The notes beneath the pieces are model-generated. The model was not told the origin of the DNA and made no database searches. It saw only the letters and a program-made list of their open reading frames with translations. Position numbers and translations under genes: made by a program. DNA of 39,764 nucleotides from Mycobacteriaceae bacterium (GTDB lineage Bacteria; Actinomycetota; Actinomycetes; Mycobacteriales; Mycobacteriaceae). Each line of letters begins with the position of its first letter. Position 1 is the stretch's first letter. The stretch is taken from the NCBI GenBank assembly GCA_019751635.1, contig JAIENC010000201.1, positions 1 through 39,764 on the forward strand, in the 5' to 3' direction. Below are positions 1 through 9,633 of this stretch, one piece after another.

Positions 1-93
1 GTCTCGACAAGCGTCCACGGCAGGAGATGCCGTTCCACCGACCTAGCCCAGTACCGGGAGCGGCAGCACATCCGGTGATACACGTTCATTGCC

Positions 94-1488
94 ATGCCCC
101 TAGCATCACCCATCGTGGAGTCCCGTTGGGTGCTGCACCTGGATATGGATGCTTTTTTCGCCTCCGTCGAGCAGCTCACTCGCCCCACCCTGCGCGGCCG
201 TCCGGTACTGGTCGGCGGTCTGGGCGGGCGCGGTGTAGTGGCTGGCGCGAGTTACCAAGCAAGGGTGTTCGGGGCTCGATCGGCGATGCCGATCCATCAA
301 GCTCGTCGGTTGATCGGGGTCCAGGCCGTTGTCCTGCCGCCGCGGGGTGCGGTGTACCGGATAGCCAGCCACCGGGTCTTCGACGTGGTGCGCACGGTGG
401 TTCCCATCGTTGAGCAGCTCTCCTTCGATGAGGCGTTTGGGGAGCCGGCGGAGATCGCTGGTGCTTCGGCGGAGACTGTTGAGCTGTTCTGTGAAGACTT
501 GCGTCAACGGGTACGCGCACAGACTGGCCTAATCGCTTCGGTTGGTGCGGGTTCGGGTAAACAGATCGCCAAGATCGCCTCCGGACTAGCCAAACCCGAC
601 GGTATCCGGGTCATTCTGCGGGCTGAAGAACGCGCGTTGCTCGCGGGTCTGCCGGTACGTCGGCTGTGGGGGATCGGTCCAGTTGCGGAGGGGAAGCTGC
701 ACCGACTCGGCATCGCGACAATCGGCGAATTTGCCGCCTTAACTGGTTCCGAGGCTGCCAACATCTTGGGTGCAACCCTTGGGCTCGCGCTGCATCGGCT
801 GGCTCGTGGTATCGACGATCGGCCGATAGTCCAGCGCGCCGAAGCTAAACAGATCAGCGCGGAGTCCACTTTTGCGACCGACTTGACCACCTCCGGGCAA
901 GTACACCAAGCCCTTAAACCCATCGCCGACGATGCTTATCGACGGCTGGTACACGACGGTCGCGGAGTCCGTACTGTCACGGTCAAGCTGAAGAAAGCCG
1001 ATATGAGCACGGTGACCCGCTCAGCCACCTTGCCCTATGCGACGATCGATGCCGCCACCTTGATCGCGGCGGCGCGCCGGCTGCTGCTGGATCCGCAGCA
1101 GATTGGGCCTATTCGGCTCTTAGGTGTGGGGTTTTCCGGTTTGACCGATGTGCGTCAGGATTCACTGTTCCCCGACTTGGAGATCGCGGATGAGGCCATC
1201 GACACATCGGCGGCCGATCAGACTGCGCACACCTTGACCCCCAACTCAGATTCCTCTCGCTGGCAGATCGGTGACGACGTCACCCACCGCGATCTTGGCC
1301 ACGGCTGGGTGCAGGGCGCGGGCCACGGTGTGGTCACTGTGCGGTTCGAGACCCGCGCTTCAGGCCCTGGTCCGGCTCGAACGTTCCCCGCCGACGACTG
1401 CGATCTGAGTCGTGCACATCCCATCGACAGTCTTGACTGGCCGGATTACTCGGCTTATGACAGTGAATTAGAGACCGGTCGGCCATGA
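94..1488 (+). CDS. dinX: DNA polymerase IV (Y-family translesion polymerase)
   Basis: 464 residues, a Y-family polymerase close to M. tuberculosis Rv1537 (about 463 aa) in sequence and position. The palm carries the metal-binding D17-M-D19 in an [12 protein letters not shown] motif and the S110-F-D112-E113 motif, so all catalytic acids are present. A helix-hairpin-helix stretch ([19 protein letters not shown]) follows at about 190-208, and the little-finger region lies at about 250-350. The C-terminal tail beyond 400 is typical of this mycobacterial paralogue. The family copies damaged DNA in an error-prone way in the cytoplasm. The ATG at 94 gives seven residues more than the GTG at 115, and that GTG matches the M. 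tuberculosis start (VESRW), so either is possible. Its 3' end overlaps the convergent ansA by 21 bp. Confidence 0.93.
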   Translation: MPLASPIVESRWVLHLDMDAFFASVEQLTRPTLRGRPVLVGGLGGRGVVAGASYQARVFGARSAMPIHQARRLIGVQAVVLPPRGAVYRIASHRVFDVVRTVVPIVEQLSFDEAFGEPAEIAGASAETVELFCEDLRQRVRAQTGLIASVGAGSGKQIAKIASGLAKPDGIRVILRAEERALLAGLPVRRLWGIGPVAEGKLHRLGIATIGEFAALTGSEAANILGATLGLALHRLARGIDDRPIVQRAEAKQISAESTFATDLTTSGQVHQALKPIADDAYRRLVHDGRGVRTVTVKLKKADMSTVTRSATLPYATIDAATLIAAARRLLLDPQQIGPIRLLGVGFSGLTDVRQDSLFPDLEIADEAIDTSAADQTAHTLTPNSDSSRWQIGDDVTHRDLGHGWVQGAGHGVVTVRFETRASGPGPARTFPADDCDLSRAHPIDSLDWPDYSAYDSELETGRP

Positions 1489-2418
1489 GGTCTTGAGGGA
1501 GTCGATGACATCGGCGATCGGACGGCCCAAAGCCAAGGCGGCCATCACCAAGACGCGGGCCTGAGATGGCCGTAGCCACGGCACCATGATCGCACCGGCA
1601 TCCACCAAATCCTGTCCGGGACCGTATCCGGGTCCCACCCAGGCCCCGGCAACCCGAGACGACACCGCGACCACGATTCCCTTACTGCAGTGTCGGCGCA
1701 CAGCATCGACCATCGCGACGCCAACATTTCCCGAACCCAGCGCTTCCAGCACGACAGCATGCGCGCCAGCGTTCACGTAGGCATCGAGTGCCACCGCATC
1801 ATTTCCCGGATATACCGCGACGATATCCACCCGGGGTGCTGTTGCGGCGCGCAGATCACCAAGATATGGCCGGGTTCTCCGGCGGACCAGTCTGACATCA
1901 GCATCGACGGTGCCGAGCACATCGCCAACAAAGCCATTGCGGTCCCGCCCCGCCGCTTTATAGAGGCCCAACGGTGGCATCAGCCGGCCCGCGAAACACA
2001 CCATCACGCCGAGGTCACGAGCAGCTGAGCTGGCCGCAACGGTTAGCGCGTCACCGAGATTGCCGGGGCCATCGGCGGCGGGATCGTCGGCGCTACGCAG
2101 CGCGCCGGTCACGATGACCGGCGCCGCACCGCAATACGTCAGGTCCAGCCAGAGGGCGGTCTCCTCGAGGGTGTCGGTGCCGTGGGTGACGACCACACCG
2201 TCAGCGCCATCCTTGGTGACGGTCTGCACGGCCGCGCCGATCCGGTCCCAATCGGCTGGCGTTAGCTGTGAGCTATCGACCGCCATCAGGTCCACAACAT
2301 CAACGTTGAGGCCTGAGGTTAGCTCGGCGCCGCGCACGGTAGGTCGTCGCACTCCAGCAGAGTCGGCGGTGGTTGAGATCGTTCCCCCCGTGGTGACAAC
2401 GGTTAAGCGGCGGCCCAT
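1468..2418 (-). CDS. ansA: L-asparaginase
   Basis: 316 residues from the ATG at 2418. The protein opens with [12 protein letters not shown], where T10 of the TGG motif is the expected nucleophile, and the second active-site motif THGTD is at 78-82. This is the bacterial asparaginase fold, hydrolysing L-asparagine to aspartate and ammonia. In M. tuberculosis AnsA supports nitrogen assimilation from asparagine and acid resistance inside macrophages. The start was chosen because M. tuberculosis AnsA begins at the equivalent residue (MARLTVITTGG). An in-frame ATG at 2430 adds four residues, and a much longer open frame runs back into lspA, which is not credible. No signal peptide is seen, so it is probably cytosolic. 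It is divergent from lspA across about 40 bp that hold an inverted repeat. Confidence 0.93.
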   Translation of the reverse strand: MGRRLTVVTTGGTISTTADSAGVRRPTVRGAELTSGLNVDVVDLMAVDSSQLTPADWDRIGAAVQTVTKDGADGVVVTHGTDTLEETALWLDLTYCGAAPVIVTGALRSADDPAADGPGNLGDALTVAASSAARDLGVMVCFAGRLMPPLGLYKAAGRDRNGFVGDVLGTVDADVRLVRRRTRPYLGDLRAATAPRVDIVAVYPGNDAVALDAYVNAGAHAVVLEALGSGNVGVAMVDAVRRHCSKGIVVAVSSRVAGAWVGPGYGPGQDLVDAGAIMVPWLRPSQARVLVMAALALGRPIADVIDSLKTSWPTGL

Positions 2419-2425
2419 GGCTGAG

Positions 2426-2453
2426 ATCATCCCGCAATGCGGTAAGGGATGAT
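2426..2453. promoter_or_regulatory. Inverted repeat in the ansA/lspA divergent region
   Basis: Perfect 8-bp arms ATCATCCC (2426-2433) and GGGATGAT (2446-2453) are separated by 12 nt that include a small CCGC-AAT-GCGG palindrome. The element fills nearly the whole gap between the two divergent genes and ends 6 bp before the lspA GTG. It may be an operator or a fortuitous repeat; no regulator is suggested by the sequence. Confidence 0.35.
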
Positions 2454-2459
2454 GGGGGG

Positions 2460-3053
2460 GTGCTTGACGAACCAACAGCATCGACAGAGTCGGTGACGGC
2501 CGCTGCGGTGACCGCAGTTGGAGGTGCCGACAGTCCTGCACGGCGGAGTCCCCCCCGGCGGCTGCGCCTGTTGCTGTCGGTCGCAGCGGTCGTGCTGACA
2601 CTCGACATTGTGACTAAGGCGCTTGCTGTTGAACTCCTGCCGCCCGGACAGCCGGTACCGATCATCGGTGACAAGATCACCTGGACTTTGGTGCGTAATT
2701 CCGGGGCTGCTTTCTCTATGGCCACCGGATACACCTGGGTACTGACCCTCATCGCGATGTGTGTCGTGGTAGGTATTTTTTGGATGGGCCGACGGCTGGT
2801 GTCGCCATGGTGGGCCATCGGTCTGGGCATGATCCTGGGCGGGGCGATGGGCAATTTGGTTGACCGGTTTTTCCGGTCTCCGGGGCCGCTGCGCGGACAT
2901 GTCGTGGACTTTTTATCAGTGGGTTGGTGGCCGGTGTTCAACGTCGCGGATCCGTCAGTGGTGGGTGGTGCCATTCTGTTGATCGTGCTGTCAATCTTCG
3001 GCTTCGATTTCGACACGGTAGGTCGGCGAACCACCGACGGTGACCAACGCTGA
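2460..3053 (+). CDS. lspA: Lipoprotein signal peptidase (signal peptidase II)
   Basis: 197 residues, matching mycobacterial LspA (Rv1539). It is a polytopic membrane aspartyl protease that cleaves the signal peptide of diacylglyceryl-prolipoproteins just before the lipid-modified cysteine. Four membrane segments are visible at about 36-56, 92-110, 115-133 and 165-182. The catalytic pair is D135 in GNLVDR and D164 in FNVADPS. The conserved NSGAAFS motif is at about 80-86, and the hydrophilic N-terminus of about 34 residues is normal for mycobacteria. It starts with GTG behind a G-rich stretch that can act as a Shine-Dalgarno sequence. Its TGA shares one base with the ATG of the next gene (TGATG), indicating translational coupling. 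PotD at 17784-18935 has a lipobox and is a likely substrate. Confidence 0.95.
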   Translation: MLDEPTASTESVTAAAVTAVGGADSPARRSPPRRLRLLLSVAAVVLTLDIVTKALAVELLPPGQPVPIIGDKITWTLVRNSGAAFSMATGYTWVLTLIAMCVVVGIFWMGRRLVSPWWAIGLGMILGGAMGNLVDRFFRSPGPLRGHVVDFLSVGWWPVFNVADPSVVGGAILLIVLSIFGFDFDTVGRRTTDGDQR

Positions 3054-3979
3054 TGACGAACCGCTCGATGGCTGTCCCCGAAGGATTGGCCGGGATGCGT
3101 GTCGATGCGGGACTGGCCCGGCTATTGGGTGTGTCCCGCAGCGCCGCTGCCACACTGGCGGAGAATGGCGGTGTCGAATTAGACGGCGTGCAGGCCGGAA
3201 AATCCGATCGGCTGACACCGGGTAGCTGGTTGCATGTGCAGCTCCCCGAAGCCCCCGCGCCGTTGGAAAATACGCCCGTTGAGATCGAGGACATGACGGT
3301 GCTGTATTCCGACGAGGAAATTGTTGCGGTCGACAAACCCGCCGGGGTGGCGGCGCACGCCTCGGTGGGCTGGACGGGACCAACAGTGCTCGGCGGATTG
3401 GCTGCTGCTGGCTATCGGATTACTACCTCTGGTGTACACGAGCGGCAAGGCATTGTGCATCGCCTTGATGTGGGCACTTCAGGGGTGATGGTGGTGGCGC
3501 TCTCGGATCGTGCCTACAGCGTGCTCAAACGCGCGTTCAAACAGCGCACCGTCGATAAGCGCTATCACGCGATGGTGCAAGGGCATCCGGATCCCTCGAG
3601 CGGGACGATCGATGCCCCGATTGGCCGGCATCGTGGTCACGACTGGAAATTTGCGGTCACGACTCATGGGCGGCACAGTATTACCCATTACGACACCGTA
3701 GAAGCTTTCGCCGCCGCCAGTCTGCTTGACGTGCATTTGGAAACCGGCCGTACCCATCAGATCCGGGTACATTTCGCGGCGTTGCATCATCCGTGCTGTG
3801 GCGATCTGACTTATGGTGCTGACCCCAAGCTGGCGAAAAAGCTTGGTTTGCAACGCCAATGGTTACATGCGCGCTCGCTAACCTTCGCCCATCCGGCTGA
3901 CGGTCGGACAGTAGAGATCGTCAGCCCCTACCCGCTGGACCTGCGGCACGCCCTGGACGTGCTGCGAGCCGAAGGGTAA
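3053..3979 (+). CDS. RluD/RluA-family 23S rRNA pseudouridine synthase
   Basis: 308 residues, the same length I recall for M. tuberculosis Rv1540. An N-terminal S4-type RNA-binding domain (about 13-62) precedes the synthase domain. The signature motif [13 protein letters not shown] contains the catalytic aspartate D139, and RTHQIRVHF further on is the conserved RluA motif. The family isomerises uridines in structured RNA, and RluD-type members act on helix 69 of 23S rRNA. The exact target here is inferred from similarity. It is co-transcribed with lspA (1-base overlap). In M. tuberculosis the next genes are lprI and glbN on the opposite strand; here only 98 bp separate it from the SDR gene. 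Confidence 0.9.
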   Translation: MTNRSMAVPEGLAGMRVDAGLARLLGVSRSAAATLAENGGVELDGVQAGKSDRLTPGSWLHVQLPEAPAPLENTPVEIEDMTVLYSDEEIVAVDKPAGVAAHASVGWTGPTVLGGLAAAGYRITTSGVHERQGIVHRLDVGTSGVMVVALSDRAYSVLKRAFKQRTVDKRYHAMVQGHPDPSSGTIDAPIGRHRGHDWKFAVTTHGRHSITHYDTVEAFAAASLLDVHLETGRTHQIRVHFAALHHPCCGDLTYGADPKLAKKLGLQRQWLHARSLTFAHPADGRTVEIVSPYPLDLRHALDVLRAEG

Positions 3980-4077
3980 CCCGCGGACTTGCCCGAGGCG
4001 TCACTACGTCGCGTGGCATCCTTATCAGCGGCCAGGGCACTGGCATTGTCAACGGCGACTATCAGGAGCGGGTACGA

Positions 4078-5094
4078 ATGAATCTCGGTGACGTGACAAA
4101 TTTCGTGGCAAAGCCGATCGCAGCGCTTTCCAACGTCATTAACACCCCCAATTCGGCCGGCCGATACCGACCGTTTTATCTCCGTAATCTGCTTGACGCG
4201 GTCCAGGGCCACACTCTTGCGGATGCGGTCAACGACAAGACCATCCTCATCACGGGAGGATCATCGGGCATTGGTGAGGCGGCTGCGAAGAACATTGCTG
4301 CCGCCGGCGGGCGGGTGCTTTTAGTTGCACGCACCCCGGAGAATCTTGAAAAAGTTGCCAAGGATATCCGCGATCAGGGTGGGACGGCCCACGTATATCC
4401 CTGCGACTTGGCTGATATGGACGCAATCGCCACCATGGCTGACACCGTGCTGGAACAGCATGGTGGTGTTGACATCTTGATGAACAACGCAGGTAGATCC
4501 ATTCGACGTTCGCTGGCGTTGTCTTACGACCGGATTCATGACTACCAGCGGACTATGCAGCTGAACTATCTGGGAGCGGTTCAACTGATTTTGAAATTTG
4601 TTCCCGGCATGCGTGAGCGGGGTTACGGTCAGGTCATTAACGTGTCTTCAGCGGGAGTGCAGACCCGTGCGCCGCGGTTCGGTGCTTACATTGCCAGCAA
4701 GGCGGCGCTGGACACGCTCTGCGACGCGTTGCAGGCGGAAACCGTCCGCGACAATGTTCGGTTCACCACCGTGCACATGGCGTTGGTGCGCACCCCCATG
4801 ATCAGCCCTACCACTGTTTACAACCGATTCCCCACGTTGACGCCGGATCAGGCGGCCGGGGTGATCGCCGATGCGATTGTCCATCGACCACGCCGGGTCA
4901 GCCCGCCGTTCGGGCAACTCGCGGCGGTGGCTGATGCAGTCAATCCGGTGATGATGGACTACGTTCGCAACCACGCATTTACTATGTTCGATGACTCTGC
5001 CGCTGCTCAGGGCCGGGAAACGCCAGCCGAGATATCGGAGCTGGACAAACGAAGGGAAACGTTCGTGCAAGCTACCCGCGGAATTCACTGGTAG
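4078..5094 (+). CDS. SDR-family oxidoreductase, probable fatty acyl-CoA reductase
   Basis: 338 residues, collinear with M. tuberculosis Rv1543. A mycobacterial N-terminal extension of about 50 residues precedes a classical Rossmann SDR core: TGGSSGIG at 59-66 (NADP-binding turn), NNAG at 136-139, catalytic serine at 190/191, and Y204-x3-K208. The tail (HRPRRVSPPFG onward) resembles the acyl-CoA/fatty aldehyde reductases related to Acr1. From memory, Rv1543 has been assigned fatty acyl-CoA reductase activity linked to wax ester synthesis; substrate assignment here rests on that homology. The ATG at 4078 is preceded by AGGAG at good spacing. Another SDR starts 16 bp downstream, so the two are probably co-transcribed. 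Confidence 0.85.
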   Translation: MNLGDVTNFVAKPIAALSNVINTPNSAGRYRPFYLRNLLDAVQGHTLADAVNDKTILITGGSSGIGEAAAKNIAAAGGRVLLVARTPENLEKVAKDIRDQGGTAHVYPCDLADMDAIATMADTVLEQHGGVDILMNNAGRSIRRSLALSYDRIHDYQRTMQLNYLGAVQLILKFVPGMRERGYGQVINVSSAGVQTRAPRFGAYIASKAALDTLCDALQAETVRDNVRFTTVHMALVRTPMISPTTVYNRFPTLTPDQAAGVIADAIVHRPRRVSPPFGQLAAVADAVNPVMMDYVRNHAFTMFDDSAAAQGRETPAEISELDKRRETFVQATRGIHW

Positions 5095-5110
5095 AGGGCG
5101 AGTAAAAATC

Positions 5111-5902
5111 ATGAGTCTCCCCAAACCTGGCCCTGACGCAACCGTAGTTGTTACTGGCGCCTCATCCGGTATCGGTACCGAATTAGCCCGCGGGCTGGCC
5201 GCCCGTGGCTACCCGTTGGTCCTGGTTGCTCGCCGCCGGGAACGCCTCGATCAGCTCGCCGATGAGTTGACGACTAAACATTGCGTAGCGGCTGAGGTGC
5301 TGCCATTGGACCTGGCCGATGCTTCGGCTCGAGCACAATTGGTCGATCAGATTCGCAGCAAGCCGATTGCCGGCCTGTGCAACAGTGCCGGGTTCGGTAC
5401 CACCGGTCCTTTCCACCAGCTGCCCATTGAACGAGAAAGCGAACAAGTCACCCTCAATGCGTTGGCGTTGATGGAACTTACCCACGCCGCTTTGCCGGGC
5501 ATGGTCAACCGTGGTGCCGGCGCCGTGCTCAACATTGCGTCAGTTGCGGGTTTTCAGCCCATCCCAAGCATGGCGGTCTACTCGGCGAGTAAGGCCTTCG
5601 TGGTGACCTTCTCGGAAGCCATCTCCGAGGAACTGCACGGCACAGGTGTGTCCTGCACGGTGTTGTGTCCAGGACCGGTGCCCACCGAGTGGGCCGAGAT
5701 CGCCAGCGCAGAGGACATGAGCATAGCGATCGCTCAGGTTTCCCCACAGGATGTTGCCCAGGCGGCGATCATCGGCATGCTCAACGGCAAGCGCATGGTG
5801 GTGCCCGGGTTGGTGCCCAAGATTGCGGCGCTGGCGGGTCGATTCACACCACGCAGCTTGCTGCTGCCGGTACTGCGGTTCGGGGCGAGAGGGCGCAGCT
5901 GA
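5111..5902 (+). CDS. SDR-family NAD(P)-dependent oxidoreductase (Rv1544-like)
   Basis: 263 residues from the ATG at 5111, which matches the MSLPKPGPD start of M. tuberculosis Rv1544. An open frame extends back to 4991 inside the previous gene but is not needed. The SDR motifs are complete: TGASSGIG at 15-22, NSAG at about 91-94 (replacing NNAG), catalytic S144 and Y157-x3-K161. The PGPVPTEW segment after the catalytic lysine is typical of this ketoreductase-like subgroup. The substrate cannot be read from the sequence. It lies directly behind the probable acyl-CoA reductase, so a shared lipid-related pathway is reasonable inference. Rv1545 and Rv1546, which follow it in M. tuberculosis, are missing and dnaE1 begins 55 bp later. 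Confidence 0.88.
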   Translation: MSLPKPGPDATVVVTGASSGIGTELARGLAARGYPLVLVARRRERLDQLADELTTKHCVAAEVLPLDLADASARAQLVDQIRSKPIAGLCNSAGFGTTGPFHQLPIERESEQVTLNALALMELTHAALPGMVNRGAGAVLNIASVAGFQPIPSMAVYSASKAFVVTFSEAISEELHGTGVSCTVLCPGPVPTEWAEIASAEDMSIAIAQVSPQDVAQAAIIGMLNGKRMVVPGLVPKIAALAGRFTPRSLLLPVLRFGARGRS

Positions 5903-5942
5903 GTTTCCGCGGCGACACACCGAGGATCGGTCAGACAGGTCA

Positions 5943-5948
5943 TAGACT
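5943..5948 (+). promoter_or_regulatory. Candidate -10 box of dnaE1
   Basis: TAGACT fits the mycobacterial SigA -10 pattern TAnnnT and ends 9 nt before the dnaE1 ATG. This spacing would give a nearly leaderless transcript, which is common in mycobacteria. No clear -35 is visible. Confidence 0.4.
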
Positions 5949-5957
5949 GGCTCTCCT

Positions 5958-8900
5958 ATGAGCGGTTCTTCGTCGCGGTCCTTTGTGCATCTGCATAACC
6001 ACACCGAGTATTCGATGTTGGATGGTGCAGCAAAGATCACTCCCATGCTGGCTGAGGCGCAGCGACTTGACATGCCGGCGATCGGGATGACCGACCACGG
6101 AAACATGTTTGGTGCTAGCGAGTTCTACAACGCGGCTACCAAAGCTGGGGTCAAGCCGATCATCGGCGTTGAGGCCTACATTGCCCCCGGTTCGCGCTTC
6201 GAGACTCGGCGGATCTTGTGGGGTGACCCCAGCCAGAAGTCGGACGACGTCTCGGGCAGCGGTTCTTACACCCACTTGACGATGGTCGCCGAGAACGCGA
6301 CTGGCTTGCGCAACCTCTTTAAGTTGTCCTCGCTCGCCTCCTTCGAAGGCCAGCTCGGCAAGTGGCCACGGATGGATGCCGAGCTCATCGCCGAACATGC
6401 CGAGGGCATTATCGCTACCACCGGTTGTCCTTCTGGGGAAGTGCAGACCCGGCTGCGGCTGGGCCAGGACCGGGAAGCCTTGGAGTCGGCCGCCCACTGG
6501 CGCGAGATTTTCGGTCCGGACAACTACTTCCTCGAGCTGATGGACCACGGCTTGGACATTGAACGCCGAGTCCGCGAGGGTCTGCTTGAGGTGGGACGGG
6601 CACTGAACATCCCGGCGCTGGCCACCAACGATTGCCATTACGTTACCCGCGACGCCGCCCACAACCATGAAGCGCTGCTGTGTGTGCAGACCGGAAAGAC
6701 GTTGTCGGATCCGAACCGCTTCAAGTTCGACGGCGACGGCTACTACCTGAAGTCGGCGGCGGAGATGCGCCAGCTTTGGGACGATCACATTCCCGGTGCC
6801 TGCGATGCCACCTTGCTGATTGCCGAACGAGTGCAGTCCTACGCCGACGTGTGGGAGCCGCGGGACCGGATGCCGGTATTTGCCGTGCCGGACGGGCACG
6901 ACCAAGCGTCCTGGTTGGCCCATGAGGTGGATGCCGGCCTGCGCCGGCGGTTCCCGGCTAGCCTGCCGGACGGCTATGCCGAGCGGGCCGCCTATGAGAT
7001 TGACGTGATCTGCGCCAAGGGCTTCCCGTCCTACTTCTTGATCGTCGCTGACCTGATCGGCTACGCACGCTCGGTAGGAATCCGGGTTGGCCCCGGTCGC
7101 GGTTCGGCGGCCGGGTCGCTGGTCGCCTACGCCCTGCGCATCACCGACATTGACCCGATCCCGCACGGCCTGCTCTTCGAGCGGTTCCTGAACCCGGAAC
7201 GCACGTCGATGCCTGATATCGATATCGACTTCGACGACCGCCGGCGTGGGGAGATGGTGCGCTATGCCGCCGATAAATGGGGGCATGACCGGGTCGCTCA
7301 AGTCATCACCTTCGGCACCATTAAAACCAAAGCGGCGCTAAAGGATTCGGCCCGTATTCACTATGGGCAGCCGGGTTTTGCGATCGCCGACCGGATCACC
7401 AAAGCGCTGCCGCCGCCGATCATGGCCAAAGACATTCCGCTATCTGGGATTACCGATTCCAGCCATGAACGCTACAAAGAAGCCGCCGAAGTGCGTGGGC
7501 TGATCGAAACTGACCCCGACGTGCGCACCATTTACCAGACCGCGCGGGGCTTGGAAGGGCTGATCCGCAACGCCGGCGTGCATGCCTGTGCGGTGATCAT
7601 GAGCAGCGAACCGCTGACCGAAGCCATCCCGCTGTGGAAACGTCCGCAGGACGGCGCCATCATCACCGGCTGGGACTATCCATCGTGTGAGGCTATCGGC
7701 CTGTTGAAGATGGACTTCCTCGGGTTGCGCAACCTGACGATCATCGGCGACGCGCTGGACAACATTAAGGCCAACCGGGGAATTGACCTCGATCTGGAAG
7801 CGTTGCCGCTGGATGACGCAGCTACCTATGAGCTGCTGGGCCGCGGTGACACCTTGGGTGTCTTCCAGCTAGACGGCGGGCCCATGCGGGATTTGCTGCG
7901 CCGCATGCAGCCGACTGGCTTTGAGGACATCGTCGCCGTACTCGCGCTGTATCGGCCGGGCCCCATGGGCATGAATGCCCATAACGACTATGCCGACCGC
8001 AAGAACAACCGGCAGGCCATCAAACCCATTCACCCCGAACTCGCCGAGCCGCTGCGCGAGATCCTCGCCGAGACCTACGGTTTGATCGTCTACCAAGAGC
8101 AGATCATGCGCATCGCGCAGAAGGTCGCCAGCTACTCGTTAGCCCGAGCCGACATTCTGCGTAAGGCCATGGGCAAAAAGAAACGTGAGGTGCTGGAAAA
8201 GGAGTTCGAAGGCTTCTCAGAGGGCATGACTGCCAACGGCTTTTCGGCCGGTGCCATTAAGGCGTTGTGGGACACCATCCTGCCATTCGCTGACTACGCG
8301 TTCAACAAGTCCCACGCCGCTGGCTACGGCCTGGTGTCTTACTGGACCGGATACCTGAAGGCCAACTACCCGGCTGAATACATGGCCGGGTTGTTGACTT
8401 CGGTGGGTGACGATAAAGATAAAGCGGCGGTCTACCTAGCGGACTGTCGCAAACTCGGCATTACCGTGTTGCCGCCCGACGTCAACGAGTCGGGCTTGAA
8501 CTTTGCTTCCGTAGGCGTCGATATTCGTTATGGGCTGGGTGCGGTCCGTAACGTTGGCGCTAACGTGGTCAGCTCATTGATTAAAACTCGCGGTGACAAA
8601 GGTAAATTCACTGACTTCTCGGATTATTTGAACAAAATTGATATCGCTGCGTGCAATAAAAAAGTTACTGAATCGCTCATTAAAGCGGGTGCTTTTGATT
8701 CGCTGGGGCACACCCGCAAGGGTCTTTTCCTGATACATACCGATGCTGTGGATTCCGTGCTAGGTACCAAAAAAGCGGAAGCGATGGGCCAGTTCGACTT
8801 GTTCGGTGGAGCAGATAGTGACGTTGGCGCGGTGTTCGCGATCAAAGTTCCCGACGATGAATGGGATGACAAGCACAAGTTGGCACTTGAGCGTGAGATG

Positions 8901-9500
8901 CTCGGCTTGTATGTATCCGGGCATCCGCTTAACGGGGTGGCGCACCTACTGGCCGCCCAGGTTGATACCAGCATCCCAACCATCCTGGATGGAGACGTCT
9001 CCAACGACACTCCGGTAAAGGTTGGTGGCATCTTGGCATCGGTCAACAGGCGGGTAAATAAAAATGGTATGCCTTGGGCGTCAGCGCAATTGGAAGACCT
9101 CACCGGCGGCATCGAGGTATTGTTCTTCCCGCAAGCGTACTCTGCCTATGGCGCCGAAATTGTCGACGACGCAGTCGTTTTGGTCAACGCCAAGGTTGCT
9201 GTGCGCGACGACCGGATCGCGTTGATCGCCAACGAACTCGTGGTACCAGATTTTTCCGGCGCTCGAGCGGACCGGCCCTTGGCGGTCAGCCTGCCCACCC
9301 GGCAATGCACCATTGACAAGGTAGGTGCGCTCAAGCAGGTGCTGCTGCAACATCCAGGGACGTCGCGGGTGCATCTGCGGCTGATGAGTGGGGAACGAGT
9401 TACCACACTGGAGTTGGATTCGGCACTGTGCGTGACACTTTCGCCGGCATTGATGGGAGACCTCAAGGCGCTGCTTGGGCCGGGATGTCTGGGTGGTTAG
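5958..9500 (+). CDS. dnaE1: DNA polymerase III alpha subunit DnaE1
   Basis: 1180 residues, the replicative polymerase (M. tuberculosis Rv1547, about 1184 aa). The N-terminal PHP domain begins at residue 9 with [14 protein letters not shown] and contains TDHGNMFG; in mycobacteria this domain provides the proofreading 3'-5' exonuclease. The polymerase active site shows D420 and D422 in PDIDIDF and D586 in [12 protein letters not shown], the three catalytic aspartates of C-family polymerases. The fingers, tandem HhH, OB-fold (about 990-1070) and C-terminal clamp/tau-binding regions all seem present. The length rules out an intein. The M. tuberculosis neighbours PPE21, fadD11.1 and fadD11 are absent downstream. 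Confidence 0.97.
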   Translation: MSGSSSRSFVHLHNHTEYSMLDGAAKITPMLAEAQRLDMPAIGMTDHGNMFGASEFYNAATKAGVKPIIGVEAYIAPGSRFETRRILWGDPSQKSDDVSGSGSYTHLTMVAENATGLRNLFKLSSLASFEGQLGKWPRMDAELIAEHAEGIIATTGCPSGEVQTRLRLGQDREALESAAHWREIFGPDNYFLELMDHGLDIERRVREGLLEVGRALNIPALATNDCHYVTRDAAHNHEALLCVQTGKTLSDPNRFKFDGDGYYLKSAAEMRQLWDDHIPGACDATLLIAERVQSYADVWEPRDRMPVFAVPDGHDQASWLAHEVDAGLRRRFPASLPDGYAERAAYEIDVICAKGFPSYFLIVADLIGYARSVGIRVGPGRGSAAGSLVAYALRITDIDPIPHGLLFERFLNPERTSMPDIDIDFDDRRRGEMVRYAADKWGHDRVAQVITFGTIKTKAALKDSARIHYGQPGFAIADRITKALPPPIMAKDIPLSGITDSSHERYKEAAEVRGLIETDPDVRTIYQTARGLEGLIRNAGVHACAVIMSSEPLTEAIPLWKRPQDGAIITGWDYPSCEAIGLLKMDFLGLRNLTIIGDALDNIKANRGIDLDLEALPLDDAATYELLGRGDTLGVFQLDGGPMRDLLRRMQPTGFEDIVAVLALYRPGPMGMNAHNDYADRKNNRQAIKPIHPELAEPLREILAETYGLIVYQEQIMRIAQKVASYSLARADILRKAMGKKKREVLEKEFEGFSEGMTANGFSAGAIKALWDTILPFADYAFNKSHAAGYGLVSYWTGYLKANYPAEYMAGLLTSVGDDKDKAAVYLADCRKLGITVLPPDVNESGLNFASVGVDIRYGLGAVRNVGANVVSSLIKTRGDKGKFTDFSDYLNKIDIAACNKKVTESLIKAGAFDSLGHTRKGLFLIHTDAVDSVLGTKKAEAMGQFDLFGGADSDVGAVFAIKVPDDEWDDKHKLALEREMLGLYVSGHPLNGVAHLLAAQVDTSIPTILDGDVSNDTPVKVGGILASVNRRVNKNGMPWASAQLEDLTGGIEVLFFPQAYSAYGAEIVDDAVVLVNAKVAVRDDRIALIANELVVPDFSGARADRPLAVSLPTRQCTIDKVGALKQVLLQHPGTSRVHLRLMSGERVTTLELDSALCVTLSPALMGDLKALLGPGCLGG

Positions 9501-9536
9501 CGGCCGCTAGCGGGTGTGATGCGGCGATCCGGCAAA

Positions 9537-9550
9537 CCCGCGAAAGCGGG
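9537..9550 (+). terminator. Small GAAA-tetraloop hairpin after dnaE1
   Basis: CCCGC (9537-9541), loop GAAA and GCGGG (9546-9550) form a 5-bp stem capped by a stable GNRA-type loop, 37 bp past the dnaE1 stop. There is no T-run after it. It could be a weak intrinsic terminator or an mRNA 3' end; function is uncertain. Confidence 0.3.
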
Positions 9551-9633
9551 ATAGGTCACCGCGTAGGCTTACCGCGATAGGCAATGCTCACTCGGTGAAT
9601 TGTGTCGGCGACCCAAGAACGTCAGGATGGGCG

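Noticed and set aside
1..93. Open frame from the left edge to a TGA at 76-78, possibly the end of an upstream gene (ileS lies near dinX in M. tuberculosis)
   Set aside because: Only about 25 codons are visible and they do not resemble the IleS C-terminus as I recall it; no support for a gene.
5940..7301. Long 453-codon open frame antisense to dnaE1
   Set aside because: High-GC coding regions often leave open complementary frames; the sequence is low-complexity His/Arg/Gly with no domain, and it lies wholly inside a recognised essential gene.
5958..9500. Possible intein in DnaE1
   Set aside because: The length matches intein-free mycobacterial DnaE1 and the catalytic motifs run without interruption.
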